A stretch of 64,000 bases of DNA from GCA-020345945 sp964596985. Its GTDB lineage: Archaea; Thermoproteota; Bathyarchaeia; RBG-16-48-13; GCA-020345945. How positions within the stretch are numbered: position 1 is the stretch's first letter; each line of letters starts with the position of its first letter. The DNA is taken from NCBI GenBank assembly GCA_964596985.1, contig CAZQWG010000004.1:124001-188000 (forward strand). The letters run 5' to 3'. A model generated the notes under the pieces. That model did not search any database. It worked only from the letters and a program-made list of their open reading frames with translations, and was not told the DNA's origin. This document shows positions 27,378 through 36,783 of the stretch, piece after piece. Both the position numbers and the translations under genes were made by a program.

Positions 27378-28850
27378 ATGAGGGCTGACATCGTTGTTAT
27401 CGGTGCGGGGATTACTGGTTCCACGACAGCCAGAGAACTATCCAAGTACAAACAGAAGGTCTTGGTGGTTGAGAAAAGATCTGACATTGCCTTCGGTTCA
27501 CCAACAAAGGGCAACACCGGCATAATTCATGCCGGCTACGACGATAAACCGGGAACCAAGCGAGCCAAGCTTTGTGTAAGAGGTAACATGCTATGGCACA
27601 AGATCGCCTACGAGATCTCTGCACCATTCAAAGATACGGGAAGTTTAGTTGTTGCTCTCAACGAGGATGAGATTCGCCACTTGGAAGAGTTGAAGCAGAG
27701 GGGTGAGACGAACGGCGTTCCCCTGCTTGAGATTGTCGACGACAGGAAAAGACTCCTGGAAATGGAGCCAAAACTAAGTCGGGACGCGATCGCCGCACTG
27801 TACGCCCCGACGGCTGCAATCACCGCCCCCTACGAATTGGCGATAGCGGTGGCGGAGAACGCTATTCAAAACGGCGTAAGATTCCTCTTCGAAACAGAGG
27901 TCACAGACATCAGAGTGAAGAACGATGAAGTGAGCGGGGTCAGAACAAGTGGCGGCTTCATCAAAACCGAGCACGTGATTAATGCGGCCGGGTTGGAAGC
28001 CGATAAAGTATCTGCTATGGTAGGTCTAAGGCACTTCACCATCCATCCTCGGAAAGGTGAGTACTACCTTTTTGACAAGAAACTGCGCGCCCTCGTTAGG
28101 CACGTCCTTTTTCCAGTACCCACCCCAATCAGCAAAGGGATAGTGGTCACGCCAACAGCCGAGGAGAACTTACTCATTGGCCCCAACGCGTGCGATGTGG
28201 AGGACGTTGAAGACTTGACTACGACAGCTGATGGGTTGAATGAGGTATTCGATGGTGCCTTACGATTGATCCCAGACCTAGCTCAACAGAAGAGCCAAAT
28301 AATAACATACTTCTGTGGTCTGCGTCCGGAGACTGGTACCGAGGATTTCATAATTGAAAGCTACGACGAATTGAGTGGCTTCATAAACGTGGCAGGGATG
28401 AGATCTCCTGGTTTGGCTTCTTCCCCAGCCGTAGCTGAACAGGTTGTCGATCTGCTGAGAGAAACCGGCTTCAGGCTTTCAAAGAACGAATCGTTCAACC
28501 CAAATCGTAAACCCATCGGTCATGCGCTACGTGAATTGGATCTTACACAGGCTGAGAAGCTGATCGCTCAAGACCTTCGATATGGGCATGTTGTCTGCCG
28601 ATGCGAGCATGTAACTGAAGCAGAGATAGTCGAGGCTATCCGGAGAGGCGCAACCACGCTCGACGGCGTGAAGTATCGCACGAGAGCAGGGATGGGTAGA
28701 TGCCAAGGAGGGTTCTGCACACCTCATACAATCAGGATCCTGGCGCAGGAGCTTGGAATCCCTGTGCCTGAAATTACAAAGAACGGTGGAGGCTCCCGGC
28801 TTCTGTGTTGCGGCTCAAAAGAACTGTTGAGGGAGACCCGTGATGATTGA
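27378..28850 (+). CDS. GlpA-like FAD oxidoreductase with C-terminal BFD-type 2Fe-2S domain
   Basis: 490 residues. An N-terminal FAD domain of the DAO/GlpA type (IVVIGAGITGSTTARELS, VNAAGLEAD) oxidises a glycerol-3-phosphate- or hydroxyacid-like substrate. The C-terminal about 90 residues form a bacterioferritin-ferredoxin-like domain with C-x-C (VVCRCEHVTEAEI) and C-x4-C (GRCQGGFC) for a 2Fe-2S cluster, plus a terminal CC. First gene of a three-gene overlapping operon with 28843-30099 and 30092-30466, an order common in archaea and clostridia and usually annotated glycerol-3-phosphate dehydrogenase-like. The real substrate is open. Confidence 0.86.
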   Translation: MRADIVVIGAGITGSTTARELSKYKQKVLVVEKRSDIAFGSPTKGNTGIIHAGYDDKPGTKRAKLCVRGNMLWHKIAYEISAPFKDTGSLVVALNEDEIRHLEELKQRGETNGVPLLEIVDDRKRLLEMEPKLSRDAIAALYAPTAAITAPYELAIAVAENAIQNGVRFLFETEVTDIRVKNDEVSGVRTSGGFIKTEHVINAAGLEADKVSAMVGLRHFTIHPRKGEYYLFDKKLRALVRHVLFPVPTPISKGIVVTPTAEENLLIGPNACDVEDVEDLTTTADGLNEVFDGALRLIPDLAQQKSQIITYFCGLRPETGTEDFIIESYDELSGFINVAGMRSPGLASSPAVAEQVVDLLRETGFRLSKNESFNPNRKPIGHALRELDLTQAEKLIAQDLRYGHVVCRCEHVTEAEIVEAIRRGATTLDGVKYRTRAGMGRCQGGFCTPHTIRILAQELGIPVPEITKNGGGSRLLCCGSKELLRETRDD

Positions 28851-30099
28851 GAGAGATGTTGATGTAGCCGTGGTTGGAGGAGGAGCCGCGGGACTTGCCG
28901 CAGCCATCAAGGCCAAAGAAACGGGTGCTGAGAAAGTATTAGTCATTGATCGTAACGAGGAACCGGGAGGAATCCTTCCCCAGTGTATTCATACCGGATT
29001 CGGCTTGCACTACTTCAAAGAGAACCTGACTGGCCCCGAGTATGTATCCAGATTCATAAGAAGCGCGAAGAACCTGGAAATTGAATTCAAACTCGAGACA
29101 ATGGTTCTACAGATTACTCCTGACAAGCAGCTGACAGCAGTCAACGGAACTGACGGTCTAACTATGGTCCAAGCCAAGGCCATAGTCCTAGCCATGGGCT
29201 GCCGAGAGAGACCGAGGGGCGGCTTAGACATACCTGGAACTAGGCCGGCTGGGATCTTCACCGCTGGTACAGCTCAGCGAATCATGGACATTGAAGGCTA
29301 TTTGCCTGGCAAGAGAATAGTGGTGCTGGGATCTGGAGATGTAGGTCTAATAATGGCCCGAAGGTTCGCCATGGAGGGAGCGCGTGTGGAGGCTGTGGTA
29401 GAGAGATATCCGTACCCTGGTGGGCTAAGTCGAAATGTGGTTCAATGTTTAGAGGACTTCAAGATCCCCTTGCTCCTGGAACACACCGTCACCTCCATCC
29501 ACGGCGTTGACCGAGTTGAAGCCGTAACGGTGTCGAAGGTTGACGAAAGACAGGTCCAAATTCCCGGATCTGAGAGAACGATCAAATGCGACACCCTTGT
29601 CCTCTCGGTCGGAATGATACCAGAGAACGAGCTTTCTGAAGGTGCTGGTGTAACCTTAGACCCTGCTACACGGGGACCTTTCGTAGATGAACGTATGGAA
29701 ACGTCGGTACCAGGCATCTTTGCATGCGGCAATGTGGTTCATGTCCACGACCTTGTCGATCATGTGACTCAGGCAGGCGAACAGGCGGGAGAACACGCTG
29801 CCAAGTATGCGCTGGACAGATTACCTCCTATAGTGAGGAGGGTTGCGCTGAAGGCAGCTGAGAACGTGAGATACATTGTACCACAGTTCATCAGTTGTGA
29901 GAGCCCTGTGGATATTTACTTCAGGGTCAAGGAACCTATGTCGAATGCTCGAATCCTATTCGGAAACCTAGTTGAGAGAAGAAGAGCCGTCCGACCACCG
30001 GAGACCGTCGTCTTTAAGCTTACGAAGAGGAAGATTGAGAAGCTTGATAAGAGAAACGAGCTGTTTGTAGGCATTACGGGAGGGTCAGGCGATGAGTAA
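28843..30099 (+). CDS. NAD/FAD-dependent pyridine nucleotide-disulfide-type oxidoreductase
   Basis: About 418 residues from ATG at 28843 (GTG at 28840 is the alternative), overlapping the upstream gene end by 8 nt. An N-terminal FAD loop VAVVGGGAAGLAAAIKA and a second NAD-binding loop IVVLGSGDVGLIMARRF are typical of two-dinucleotide-binding-domain flavoproteins; PGIFACGNVVHVHDLVDHV is the C-terminal FAD signature. There is no redox-active CxxC next to the flavin. It is the usual partner of the GlpA-BFD protein and DUF1667 protein, probably moving electrons between the substrate flavin and NAD(P). Confidence 0.85.
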   Translation: MIERDVDVAVVGGGAAGLAAAIKAKETGAEKVLVIDRNEEPGGILPQCIHTGFGLHYFKENLTGPEYVSRFIRSAKNLEIEFKLETMVLQITPDKQLTAVNGTDGLTMVQAKAIVLAMGCRERPRGGLDIPGTRPAGIFTAGTAQRIMDIEGYLPGKRIVVLGSGDVGLIMARRFAMEGARVEAVVERYPYPGGLSRNVVQCLEDFKIPLLLEHTVTSIHGVDRVEAVTVSKVDERQVQIPGSERTIKCDTLVLSVGMIPENELSEGAGVTLDPATRGPFVDERMETSVPGIFACGNVVHVHDLVDHVTQAGEQAGEHAAKYALDRLPPIVRRVALKAAENVRYIVPQFISCESPVDIYFRVKEPMSNARILFGNLVERRRAVRPPETVVFKLTKRKIEKLDKRNELFVGITGGSGDE

Positions 30100-30466
30100 A
30101 ATGAGAACCTTCGAGGTGACGTGTATCGTCTGCCCAGTCGGATGCAGGGCAACAGTGACTATAACTGACGGTGACGTAAAGGTTGAAGGAGTCGAGTGCC
30201 CGAGGGGCAGAGAATACGTTCTTAAAGAAATTACCGAGCCTACAAGAGACTTCTTCACCACGGTTCCTGTCCGGGATGGGCGCGTTCCTGTTATTCCCGT
30301 GCGGTCAACTCAACCTGTACCCAAAGACAGGATTCTGGACTGCGCAAAGGAGGCGGCCAAGATGACCTTGGAAGCACCAATCGCCGTGGGTGATACGGTC
30401 CTAGAAGACATACTGGGTTTGGGGGTAGACGTAGTGGCCACTCGGACAGTAGACAAGAAGAGCTAG
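30092..30466 (+). CDS. DUF1667 small cysteine protein of the oxidoreductase trio
   Basis: 124 residues. N-terminal cysteines in VTCIVCPVGCRATV and VECPRGREY could bind an iron-sulfur cluster or metal; the rest is a small beta domain with VPVRDGRVPVIPVR. This is the DUF1667 family, almost always encoded directly after the two flavoproteins found here. It overlaps the preceding gene by 8 nt, and its stop codon overlaps the convergent pantoate kinase stop by 4 nt. Function is unknown beyond its fixed association with the trio. Confidence 0.83.
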   Translation: MSKMRTFEVTCIVCPVGCRATVTITDGDVKVEGVECPRGREYVLKEITEPTRDFFTTVPVRDGRVPVIPVRSTQPVPKDRILDCAKEAAKMTLEAPIAVGDTVLEDILGLGVDVVATRTVDKKS

Positions 30467-31434
30467 CTTTTCTCGTTACCAGAATTATGTCTAGTGTTCC
30501 GTCCATCAAGGATCCTTGCTCCTTGGAAATCAATTTCGGAGATGACTATGCTATCGGGACGAAGATGCTTTTTGAATGCTCGTGTAACTGTCTCCAACTT
30601 CTCTTCATAAAGAACTGCGTGGACAGCTTCCCCTATCATGTTCTGTGTGGCGCCTATCGCGCCCGCCGCTTCTACATCCACGATTAATCTGCGAACTCTT
30701 TCTGACATGAGCCCGGTCTCGAGTGCAAACCTCTTACAACACTTGATGAAGTTCTCTACGTCAGGTTTCTGGAGGATCCTCTTCATCGTTTCATGTCCGA
30801 GCTTATTGATTGTCGTCCTCTTGTCCTCAGAGAGTAATATCTCACTCTTCTCGATCGGTCGGAAACTGCCCGCGGCGATCCTCAGATTTGAAGGGATTGG
30901 GATCTGGTCTGTTCTCCCGATCCCAGGTGCACCCGGCTCAACAACTAAGACTAGCCCTCCTACCGTGAGGCCTTCCACTGTTCCCAGCCCTGTCCCACAA
31001 AGGATATCTGCATTATGGGCGACTACAGCGATTTCATTATATGTCATCGGTATCTTAAGGGCTTCAACCAGAGCTAGACCACATGAGAAGGCTCCTGCTG
31101 CGCTTGTACCGAAGCCGGACCCAATCGGAACTTCTACTTGATGCCTTATCTCAACATCCACCTCTTCCCGTATTCTCTTCAGTATTTCTCTGGCGGCTGT
31201 CTCAGAGGTTCTGGCGTTGGCAGCCTTACCGTTGATGAATGTTCTGATAACCATTCTATCGGAAGGTAGTACCTTGACGGTTGTAGTCACTCCCTTTCTG
31301 AGCCCGAATCCTCCTCCCCTAGATCCGATTCGAGCGGTGTCTTCAATCTTGGAACCATCTGGGTTTCTGTCGCATATCTCGAAGAAGCTGGAGATCCCTG
31401 CTGGAGAAAAGGCGGTGGCACACCTCTCCGTCAT
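30463..31434 (-). CDS. Pantoate kinase (archaeal GHMP kinase)
   Basis: 323 residues. Archaea make coenzyme A through pantoate kinase and phosphopantothenate synthetase rather than pantothenate kinase; this is the COG1829-type GHMP kinase. The ATP-binding motif VPIGSGFGTSAAGAFSCGLA near residue 100 and the GTGLGTVEGLTVGG segment are intact, with an N-terminal FSPAGISSFFEI substrate region. The gene directly follows the membrane protein at 31435 with no spacer, suggesting co-translation. The phosphopantothenate synthetase gene is not in the window. Confidence 0.88.
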   Translation of the reverse strand: MTERCATAFSPAGISSFFEICDRNPDGSKIEDTARIGSRGGGFGLRKGVTTTVKVLPSDRMVIRTFINGKAANARTSETAAREILKRIREEVDVEIRHQVEVPIGSGFGTSAAGAFSCGLALVEALKIPMTYNEIAVVAHNADILCGTGLGTVEGLTVGGLVLVVEPGAPGIGRTDQIPIPSNLRIAAGSFRPIEKSEILLSEDKRTTINKLGHETMKRILQKPDVENFIKCCKRFALETGLMSERVRRLIVDVEAAGAIGATQNMIGEAVHAVLYEEKLETVTRAFKKHLRPDSIVISEIDFQGARILDGRNTRHNSGNEKS

Positions 31435-32166
31435 CTAGGATACTTCTCCTTTCGGAGAGGTCTCGAAGCGGGGAAATGCTGCGTAACAAGCCTTCATTAT
31501 CGGCGGGACCAGAAGTATGAGGAATGGTATCTCTGTTGCATAGGTCCAGATGAACCAGAGAATGCTGGCATAGAACGAGAGGTTGGTTTCTCCTGACGGT
31601 AGCACGAACATCTTGCTGAATCCCCACACACCTATGCCGACCATGGCGCTACCGACAGCTAGACCAACAATGCTAGCAACCCCGTAGCTTCGTCTCTTCG
31701 GCCAAATCATCGAGATCGCGAGAGTCAGGAGAGCGCTGAAGATGCATACCCCGGCGAAAAGCCCGGCTGTCGTGGCATCCAGAAAACCCGTGGAGTAGAG
31801 CCACAGAGAAGAAACTCCGATCAGTACGCCAATTCCGGTGGTTGCCAAGACAATCTGATTGCTTACCTGCTTTCTTCCGATGTATCCGACTAGAAAGAAT
31901 CCCACGAAGTTCGATGGAACACCTGCGATAAGGCTGAGCAAAGCATTGCCGTGGATCAGCATGTCGCTGATGAAGATGCCGATGGCAGCTCCGAATCCTC
32001 CTACTAATGGGCCGAAGAGTATGCCGAAAACGGCAGGTATGATCACGGAGGGCCAGAACCTTACTACGCCGATCACCGGCGTGAAGATTCCGAGATAGGT
32101 CAGGTATCCGAAGCCAGCATAGAGTGCGGCGCTGACACCTGCAGCAACGATGTCGAGAGTCTTCAT
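31435..32166 (-). CDS. ECF-transporter substrate-binding (S) component-like membrane protein
   Basis: 243 residues with six to seven predicted membrane helices, starting DIVAAGVSAALYAGFGYLTYLG and containing GILFGPLVGGFGAAIGIFISD, which resemble S components of energy-coupling-factor vitamin transporters. Being directly upstream of pantoate kinase with adjoining stop and start, its most economical substrate is pantoate or pantothenate (inference). No ECF A or T component is adjacent, so a shared module elsewhere would be needed, or it may be an unrelated permease. Confidence 0.7.
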   Translation of the reverse strand: MKTLDIVAAGVSAALYAGFGYLTYLGIFTPVIGVVRFWPSVIIPAVFGILFGPLVGGFGAAIGIFISDMLIHGNALLSLIAGVPSNFVGFFLVGYIGRKQVSNQIVLATTGIGVLIGVSSLWLYSTGFLDATTAGLFAGVCIFSALLTLAISMIWPKRRSYGVASIVGLAVGSAMVGIGVWGFSKMFVLPSGETNLSFYASILWFIWTYATEIPFLILLVPPIMKACYAAFPRFETSPKGEVS

Positions 32167-32503
32167 GGCTGGGAATTTAGAATTGCTCGGAAAATAAGTT
32201 ATACGTTCAAGAACTATGAAGATCTTTAAAGAATAATGCCCACGATTAACCCTGGACTGGCGACCCCGGGGGATTCGAACCTTTAAAGGTCCAAGCCCAT
32301 GTCGTGTGCCCTCTGTACTGCAAAACAGTATTGGGAACGGGGTTTGACGCCAATTTACCAGTAAGAACTATCCGCTCATTAAGCAGAAAAACGGATCTAG
32401 TATTTTATCTATCACGCGGTGCTGGAGTAACATATATGCGGAGTTTCTTAATCCGCTCAGTGGGAACTCTTGACCCTATTTCAGCCGTAACACATACTGT
32501 AAC

Positions 32504-32514
32504 TTTTTTTATAC
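32504..32514 (+). promoter_or_regulatory. TATA box of the MFS gene, leaderless spacing
   Basis: TTTTTTTATAC lies about 30-35 nt ahead of the ATG at 32544, the spacing expected when transcription starts at or next to the start codon. The remainder of 32167-32543 holds a tRNA-like 3' fragment (32258-32280), a 12-bp palindrome (32279-32290) and nothing else recognised. Confidence 0.5.
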
Positions 32515-32543
32515 TAGACCAATTCCTCTACTCTAGCACTACG

Positions 32544-33743
32544 ATGTTCTCCACATTCAGAAACCGTGCCCTTGTTAAGATTTACATCATCCCATTGCTG
32601 TCCATGATTTCGCAGTCGATGGTGGGAGCTATCAGCGTTGTCTATGCTCTTGACCTAGGGGCAAGCGTCACCCAAGTAAACCTCATCAGTACCATCCGGA
32701 GTACTATGGGCATATTTCTCATGGTACCGTTCGGCATGCTCTCCGACCAGTTTGGGAGAAGACCGATGCTTCTCATCCCTAGGACTATAGCGTTATTTGG
32801 GGTCCTTATCCGCGCCTTTGCCACAGAACCCAATCACTTGTTAATCGCTGCCTTTGTGGGAGGCTTCGCGGGTGGGGGATTCTGGCCGGTTCTCCTCTCG
32901 ATGATATCCGATTTAGCTGAGCCAGAAGAACAACGGGAGGCGATAGGTACTATGTGGCTCTTCTCTAGTGGAGGTATGCTCTTAGGTCCCTTTATAGGTA
33001 GCTTAATCCTGACGCAGCCTCAAGTTACCCTACGAAAACTCTACCAATTTCACGTCATAGTCTATACCGGCATTCTACTATACATGGCAACCCAAATCAA
33101 GGAGACAAACCCGCAAACTATTAAGAAAGAAAAACGTGTGCACATTCCGTACAGGACTTATCTCGTGGATCTGATACGGAACCCCGGTTACAGTAGCATT
33201 TTGGTCATCGGCTTTTCCTTCTCGTTTTTCCAGTCCGTCATGAATACTTACATCCCAATATATGCTCGCGTCAACCTTGGCCTCTCGAACGCCGAGATCT
33301 CCTCTCTCACCTTTTATCGAAACATGGCCGTCATACTCATCCGGTTCTCATCAGCCACATTCCTAACCAAGGTCTCCATGAACGTATTGCTCATTTCATT
33401 TCTAGCCTTGGGGGGGATATCCGGCTTGAGCGCCCCTCTTGCAGACAGTTATCTATCGATAGTTTTGACTCGTTTCCTATCTGGGGCGTCATACGGGGGA
33501 ATCAGAGTCCTAGAAACAACCCTTATCGCACAAGAATCTGAACCAGGGAATCGAGGTATCGCAAATAGTCTCTGTGATACTGTTAAATCAACAGGCAGAA
33601 TTTTCAATATTCTCACCTCCAGCATTGCTGAAACTAAGGGACTTACCCCCGTATTCATAATAGGGGGTGTCAGCGCGCTCACGGCAATCCTTCCCGCATA
33701 CTACCGTAGACGCCGTGTACCCCAAGTCGTCTATCCTATGTAA
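32544..33743 (+). CDS. Major facilitator superfamily transporter
   Basis: 399 residues from ATG 32544; the frame is open 80 codons further upstream, but a TATA box at 32504 and the onset of membrane helices support the later start. About twelve helices, with the MFS motif A between helices 2 and 3 (GMLSDQFGRRPMLL) and a similar region after helix 6. Resembles drug/metabolite efflux MFS proteins; no substrate can be assigned. It stands alone between the ECF-like gene (divergent) and tRNA-Arg. Confidence 0.83.
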   Translation: MFSTFRNRALVKIYIIPLLSMISQSMVGAISVVYALDLGASVTQVNLISTIRSTMGIFLMVPFGMLSDQFGRRPMLLIPRTIALFGVLIRAFATEPNHLLIAAFVGGFAGGGFWPVLLSMISDLAEPEEQREAIGTMWLFSSGGMLLGPFIGSLILTQPQVTLRKLYQFHVIVYTGILLYMATQIKETNPQTIKKEKRVHIPYRTYLVDLIRNPGYSSILVIGFSFSFFQSVMNTYIPIYARVNLGLSNAEISSLTFYRNMAVILIRFSSATFLTKVSMNVLLISFLALGGISGLSAPLADSYLSIVLTRFLSGASYGGIRVLETTLIAQESEPGNRGIANSLCDTVKSTGRIFNILTSSIAETKGLTPVFIIGGVSALTAILPAYYRRRRVPQVVYPM

Positions 33744-33800
33744 GAATACTGAGACATGATCTTCGATTGCGACTTACGTTCTAATTAGAACTGACAAATG

Positions 33801-33926
33801 TGGCGGGCCCGGTGGGACTTGAACCCACGACCTTCGGCTGTCTTCGCATCTCATGGAGACTTGTTTTGCTCCGGAGGCCTACGCTTCGAGGGAATCGGCG
33901 CCCTATCCATGCTAGACTACGGGCCC
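33801..33926 (-). tRNA. tRNA-Arg (CCG) with two introns, CCA encoded
   Basis: Minus-strand pre-tRNA. Exon 1 is 33926-33896, intron 1 (17 nt) 33895-33879, exon 2 33878-33871, intron 2 (31 nt) 33870-33840, exon 3 33839-33801. Spliced, it has acceptor GGGCCCG/CGGGCCC, G73, encoded CCA, D arm GTCT/GGGC, anticodon stem CCGGC/GCCGA (one C-A mismatch at the bottom), loop CTCCGGA with anticodon CCG, and T stem GTGGG/CCCAC. Intron 1 sits at 29/30 with a good bulge-helix-bulge: AGG/CCT, bulge AGG, GCGC/GCGT, bulge CGA, TTC/GAA. Intron 2 is at the canonical 37/38 with bulges GGA and ACA. The anticodon bases are 33872-33874. Confidence 0.85.
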
Positions 33927-34012
33927 TTTCTAGCCTGACCTTGGATAAGGCTATGATAAAAAGTCCTACGGTTCTCTCGGCAGAGAAAACCTGCAGGATG
34001 AGGGTCACTCGG

Positions 34013-34696
34013 CTATACCCTACTTGCCAGGGCCAAATCCATGAGTACCGCTCTGGGGTCTTTGGCTTTGGCGACCGCGCTAGCTAATAGTACTCCTGTG
34101 GTTCCTAGCCTAAGCGCGGCTGAGACATCTTCTCCTCTGGTGATTCCTGCACCGCAGAGGATCTCTACTTCCTTGTTGATGGCGCGAACCAGCTCCACGG
34201 TTCCAGTTACAACCTCGGGTTTCGCTTTTGATACCGGTATGCCTGTTCCTATCAATTCGGGGGGTTCTACCGCCAGCATATCCGGCTTCAACGTGGCAAC
34301 CGCTGCGCTGACTGATGGATTATTTGTGCAGACACAGGTTTTCAGTCCCGACCCCTTCGCGTTTTGCACTATTGCATCGATCTCGGCAAGTACCAGTCTT
34401 CTCTCTGAGTGGTTGACGAGAGTGCCGACTGCTCCCGCTTCTTTGACTGCTTCTCCAAGTATGTGCCCAGTGTGGCTTCCTGGAGATATCGCGTCGATAT
34501 GCTGGGCGAAGACGGGTATCTCGGTCTCTGAGGCAATTATCGCTATGTCGGTGAATTGAGGAGCCAGTCCGATGCAGATTCCTGTCTCCTCACTCACCTC
34601 TTCGGATGCTTTTGCTAGCTGGAGGGCTCTCTTGCCTGTTGCCTCGATATAGGTCTTCAGGTTTACGAGAACTATCGGTGTACTAATCTTAATCAT
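34013..34696 (-). CDS. tpiA: Triosephosphate isomerase, archaeal short type
   Basis: 227 residues, the archaeal length (about 225, against 250 in bacteria). Interconverts dihydroxyacetone phosphate and glyceraldehyde 3-phosphate. Seen: VNLKTYIEATG with the substrate lysine, LVNHSERR with the catalytic histidine, AVEPPELIGTG with the catalytic glutamate, and the phosphate-binding ILCGAGITRGED and GTTGVLLASA. Stands alone between tRNA-Arg and ABCE1 on the same strand. Confidence 0.93.
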   Translation of the reverse strand: MIKISTPIVLVNLKTYIEATGKRALQLAKASEEVSEETGICIGLAPQFTDIAIIASETEIPVFAQHIDAISPGSHTGHILGEAVKEAGAVGTLVNHSERRLVLAEIDAIVQNAKGSGLKTCVCTNNPSVSAAVATLKPDMLAVEPPELIGTGIPVSKAKPEVVTGTVELVRAINKEVEILCGAGITRGEDVSAALRLGTTGVLLASAVAKAKDPRAVLMDLALASRV

Positions 34697-34852
34697 ATTC
34701 TTTCGCCTATGAAGTTCTAGTCTCGGATCTCCTTTTTCAGATCTTTGAACCCGCTCTTAAACTTCTCGTGGATAAAGGTCTCTTAGGAGATGCCCTGAAT
34801 TCTTGTTGAATGGGCTGGCGCTTGATTCCTGTGTAATAAGGTTCGTTTAGAG

Positions 34853-36652
34853 CTATTCTTTGGTTGTCACTGAATAGTAGTATTGGCCCTTCTCTTTTTG
34901 AAGTCTATCTACTCGGCTTCCTGCCTTGTTCACTCTGGGTCTTTGGTTCGTGGGATCTCTTCGAAAAGTCACTTCTACCTCTCGCAGGAACCCGTTCATA
35001 CCCTCACGTAGGGACATAGGGCTAGTTGCGGCGCCTTCAACCCCTGGGGTGCCCGTGAAGATCATCAATCTGTCTGAAATGAAGTCTTGTGATGCCACGT
35101 CGTGTTCAACAACGAAGGCGGCTGCATTCTTTGCTTCGATGATCCTCCGGATCGTTCGAGCTGCAGAAAGGCGTTCCTCAACATCGAGGTACGCGCTAGG
35201 CTCGTCAAGAAGATAGGTGTCCGCTTCTCTACTCAAGCATACCCCGATCGCCACCTTCTGGAGTTCTCCGCCGCTGAGCTCTATGACATTTCTGTCAAGG
35301 AATCTCTCAAGTCCTAGAGGGCGAAGGATCGAGGTCTTGAAGTAGCTGCTCCCATATTCCTTGTCTGCTACCCTTTTCAACAGTTCTTCTACGGTTCCTT
35401 CGTATTCGCCTGAGATGTACTGTGGCTTATAGCTTACCGTCATCTCCCTGTTTGGGTGTTCTTCTCCTTCATCTGGTTCCACGATGCCTGCCAGCATCTT
35501 TATGAAAGTCGTCTTTCCTATGCCATTTGGACCAAGGATCCCTACTACCTCTCCCCGCAAGATTTCCCCTGCCTCGATAATAAGCCTGAACTTCTCAAAC
35601 GTTTTCGTCAGTTTCGGCCATGAGGCCGAGATCTCGCTAGAGGCCCATCCTTCGGTTGGCGGATGGGGTCTGAATCTTATCGGTTGGTCACGGAATCGGA
35701 CGTTCTCATCCGGCATGTAGCCTTCAAGGTAGATGTTTATCCCGACCCTAACCGAGTGGGGTCGAGACACGATGCCGTAGGCTCCCGGCTCACCGAATAG
35801 CACACAGATATTATCGGATAAGTAGTCTAGGATCGCGAGGTCATGTTCGACTACGAAAACCACTTTCTCGTCTGATGCGAGGCTCCGGATCGCTCTCGCC
35901 ATCCTCAAGCGTTGCCTAATATCGAGATAGCTGGAAGGCTCATCAAACAGGTATACCCCTGCTTCCCGTAGCATCGTTGCGGCTATGGCAGCTCGTTGGA
36001 GTTCTCCTCCGCTCAAGACATCGAGGTTTCGTTTAAGTAGTTTCCCGAGTTCGAGCTCCTGCGCAACCCGGTCAATCCTATCCTTCTCGTCGACCTCTCG
36101 CAGAAGATCCTTGAGATTTCCCTTGACGACTTGAGGAAGGTAGCTTACGTATTGAGGTTTGTAGACAACCCTGAGTTTTCCCTGGTTTAGGTCCTGAAAG
36201 TAGTTCTGTAGTGTCGACCCCCTGTAGAATCGGATTATCTCATCCCACTCCGGAGGATCTTCGAATCTACCTAGGTTCGGTTTTATCTCTCCTGAGAGTA
36301 TCCTTAGAACAGTTGTCTTGCCGACTCCATTCTTCCCTATCAACCCCATAACCGTCCCGGGAATAGGAGTTGGGAGTCTGTAGAGTTCGAATGTGTTGGG
36401 ACCAAATCTGTGGCTACTCTCACCTTCGATTTCATCGGGCAGATTCACTATCGTTATGGCGCCGAAGGGACACTTCTTTATGCAGATCCCGCAGCCACTG
36501 CACAAAGCTTCGACAATTGATGGTTTCTTGCTCTTTGGAGCAAAGACGATTGCCTCTACCCCGCTGCGGACCATCGGACAGAACTTGTAGCAGACTCGTC
36601 CACAATCATCTGGTCTGCACCTCTCTCGATCCAACACCGCAATCCGAGTCAT
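34853..36652 (-). CDS. ABCE1/Rli1 ribosome-recycling ATPase
   Basis: 599 residues, full length. ABCE1 splits ribosomes after termination in archaea and eukaryotes. The N-terminus has the two iron-sulfur cluster motifs (DRERCRPDDCGRVCYKFCP, CSGCGICIKKCPFGA); two ATPase domains follow, with Walker A GKNGVGKTT and GPNGIGKTT, signatures LSGGELQRAAI and LSGGELQKVAI, Walker B YLFDEPSSYLD and YLLDEPSAYLD, and H-loops VVEHDLA and VVEHDVA. Only the last about 20 residues are lineage-specific. Single gene. Confidence 0.96.
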   Translation of the reverse strand: MTRIAVLDRERCRPDDCGRVCYKFCPMVRSGVEAIVFAPKSKKPSIVEALCSGCGICIKKCPFGAITIVNLPDEIEGESSHRFGPNTFELYRLPTPIPGTVMGLIGKNGVGKTTVLRILSGEIKPNLGRFEDPPEWDEIIRFYRGSTLQNYFQDLNQGKLRVVYKPQYVSYLPQVVKGNLKDLLREVDEKDRIDRVAQELELGKLLKRNLDVLSGGELQRAAIAATMLREAGVYLFDEPSSYLDIRQRLRMARAIRSLASDEKVVFVVEHDLAILDYLSDNICVLFGEPGAYGIVSRPHSVRVGINIYLEGYMPDENVRFRDQPIRFRPHPPTEGWASSEISASWPKLTKTFEKFRLIIEAGEILRGEVVGILGPNGIGKTTFIKMLAGIVEPDEGEEHPNREMTVSYKPQYISGEYEGTVEELLKRVADKEYGSSYFKTSILRPLGLERFLDRNVIELSGGELQKVAIGVCLSREADTYLLDEPSAYLDVEERLSAARTIRRIIEAKNAAAFVVEHDVASQDFISDRLMIFTGTPGVEGAATSPMSLREGMNGFLREVEVTFRRDPTNQRPRVNKAGSRVDRLQKEKGQYYYSVTTKE

Positions 36653-36783
36653 TCGGTCTCACGTCTCTCCAAAGTCAGTTGTCAACGCTCAAGATAAGGG
36701 TCTTGATTCGACTCTGTTTTCCGTATCTGAAAATCTTATATCTAAAAGGCGTCCTCTCGATTTCCAGGTTGGAGAATGCAACG

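Noticed and set aside
36370..36783. Upstream part of a 161-residue plus-strand frame overlapping ABCE1
   Set aside because: Antisense shadow of ABCE1; only its last 23 codons, after a promoter and ribosome site, look coding.
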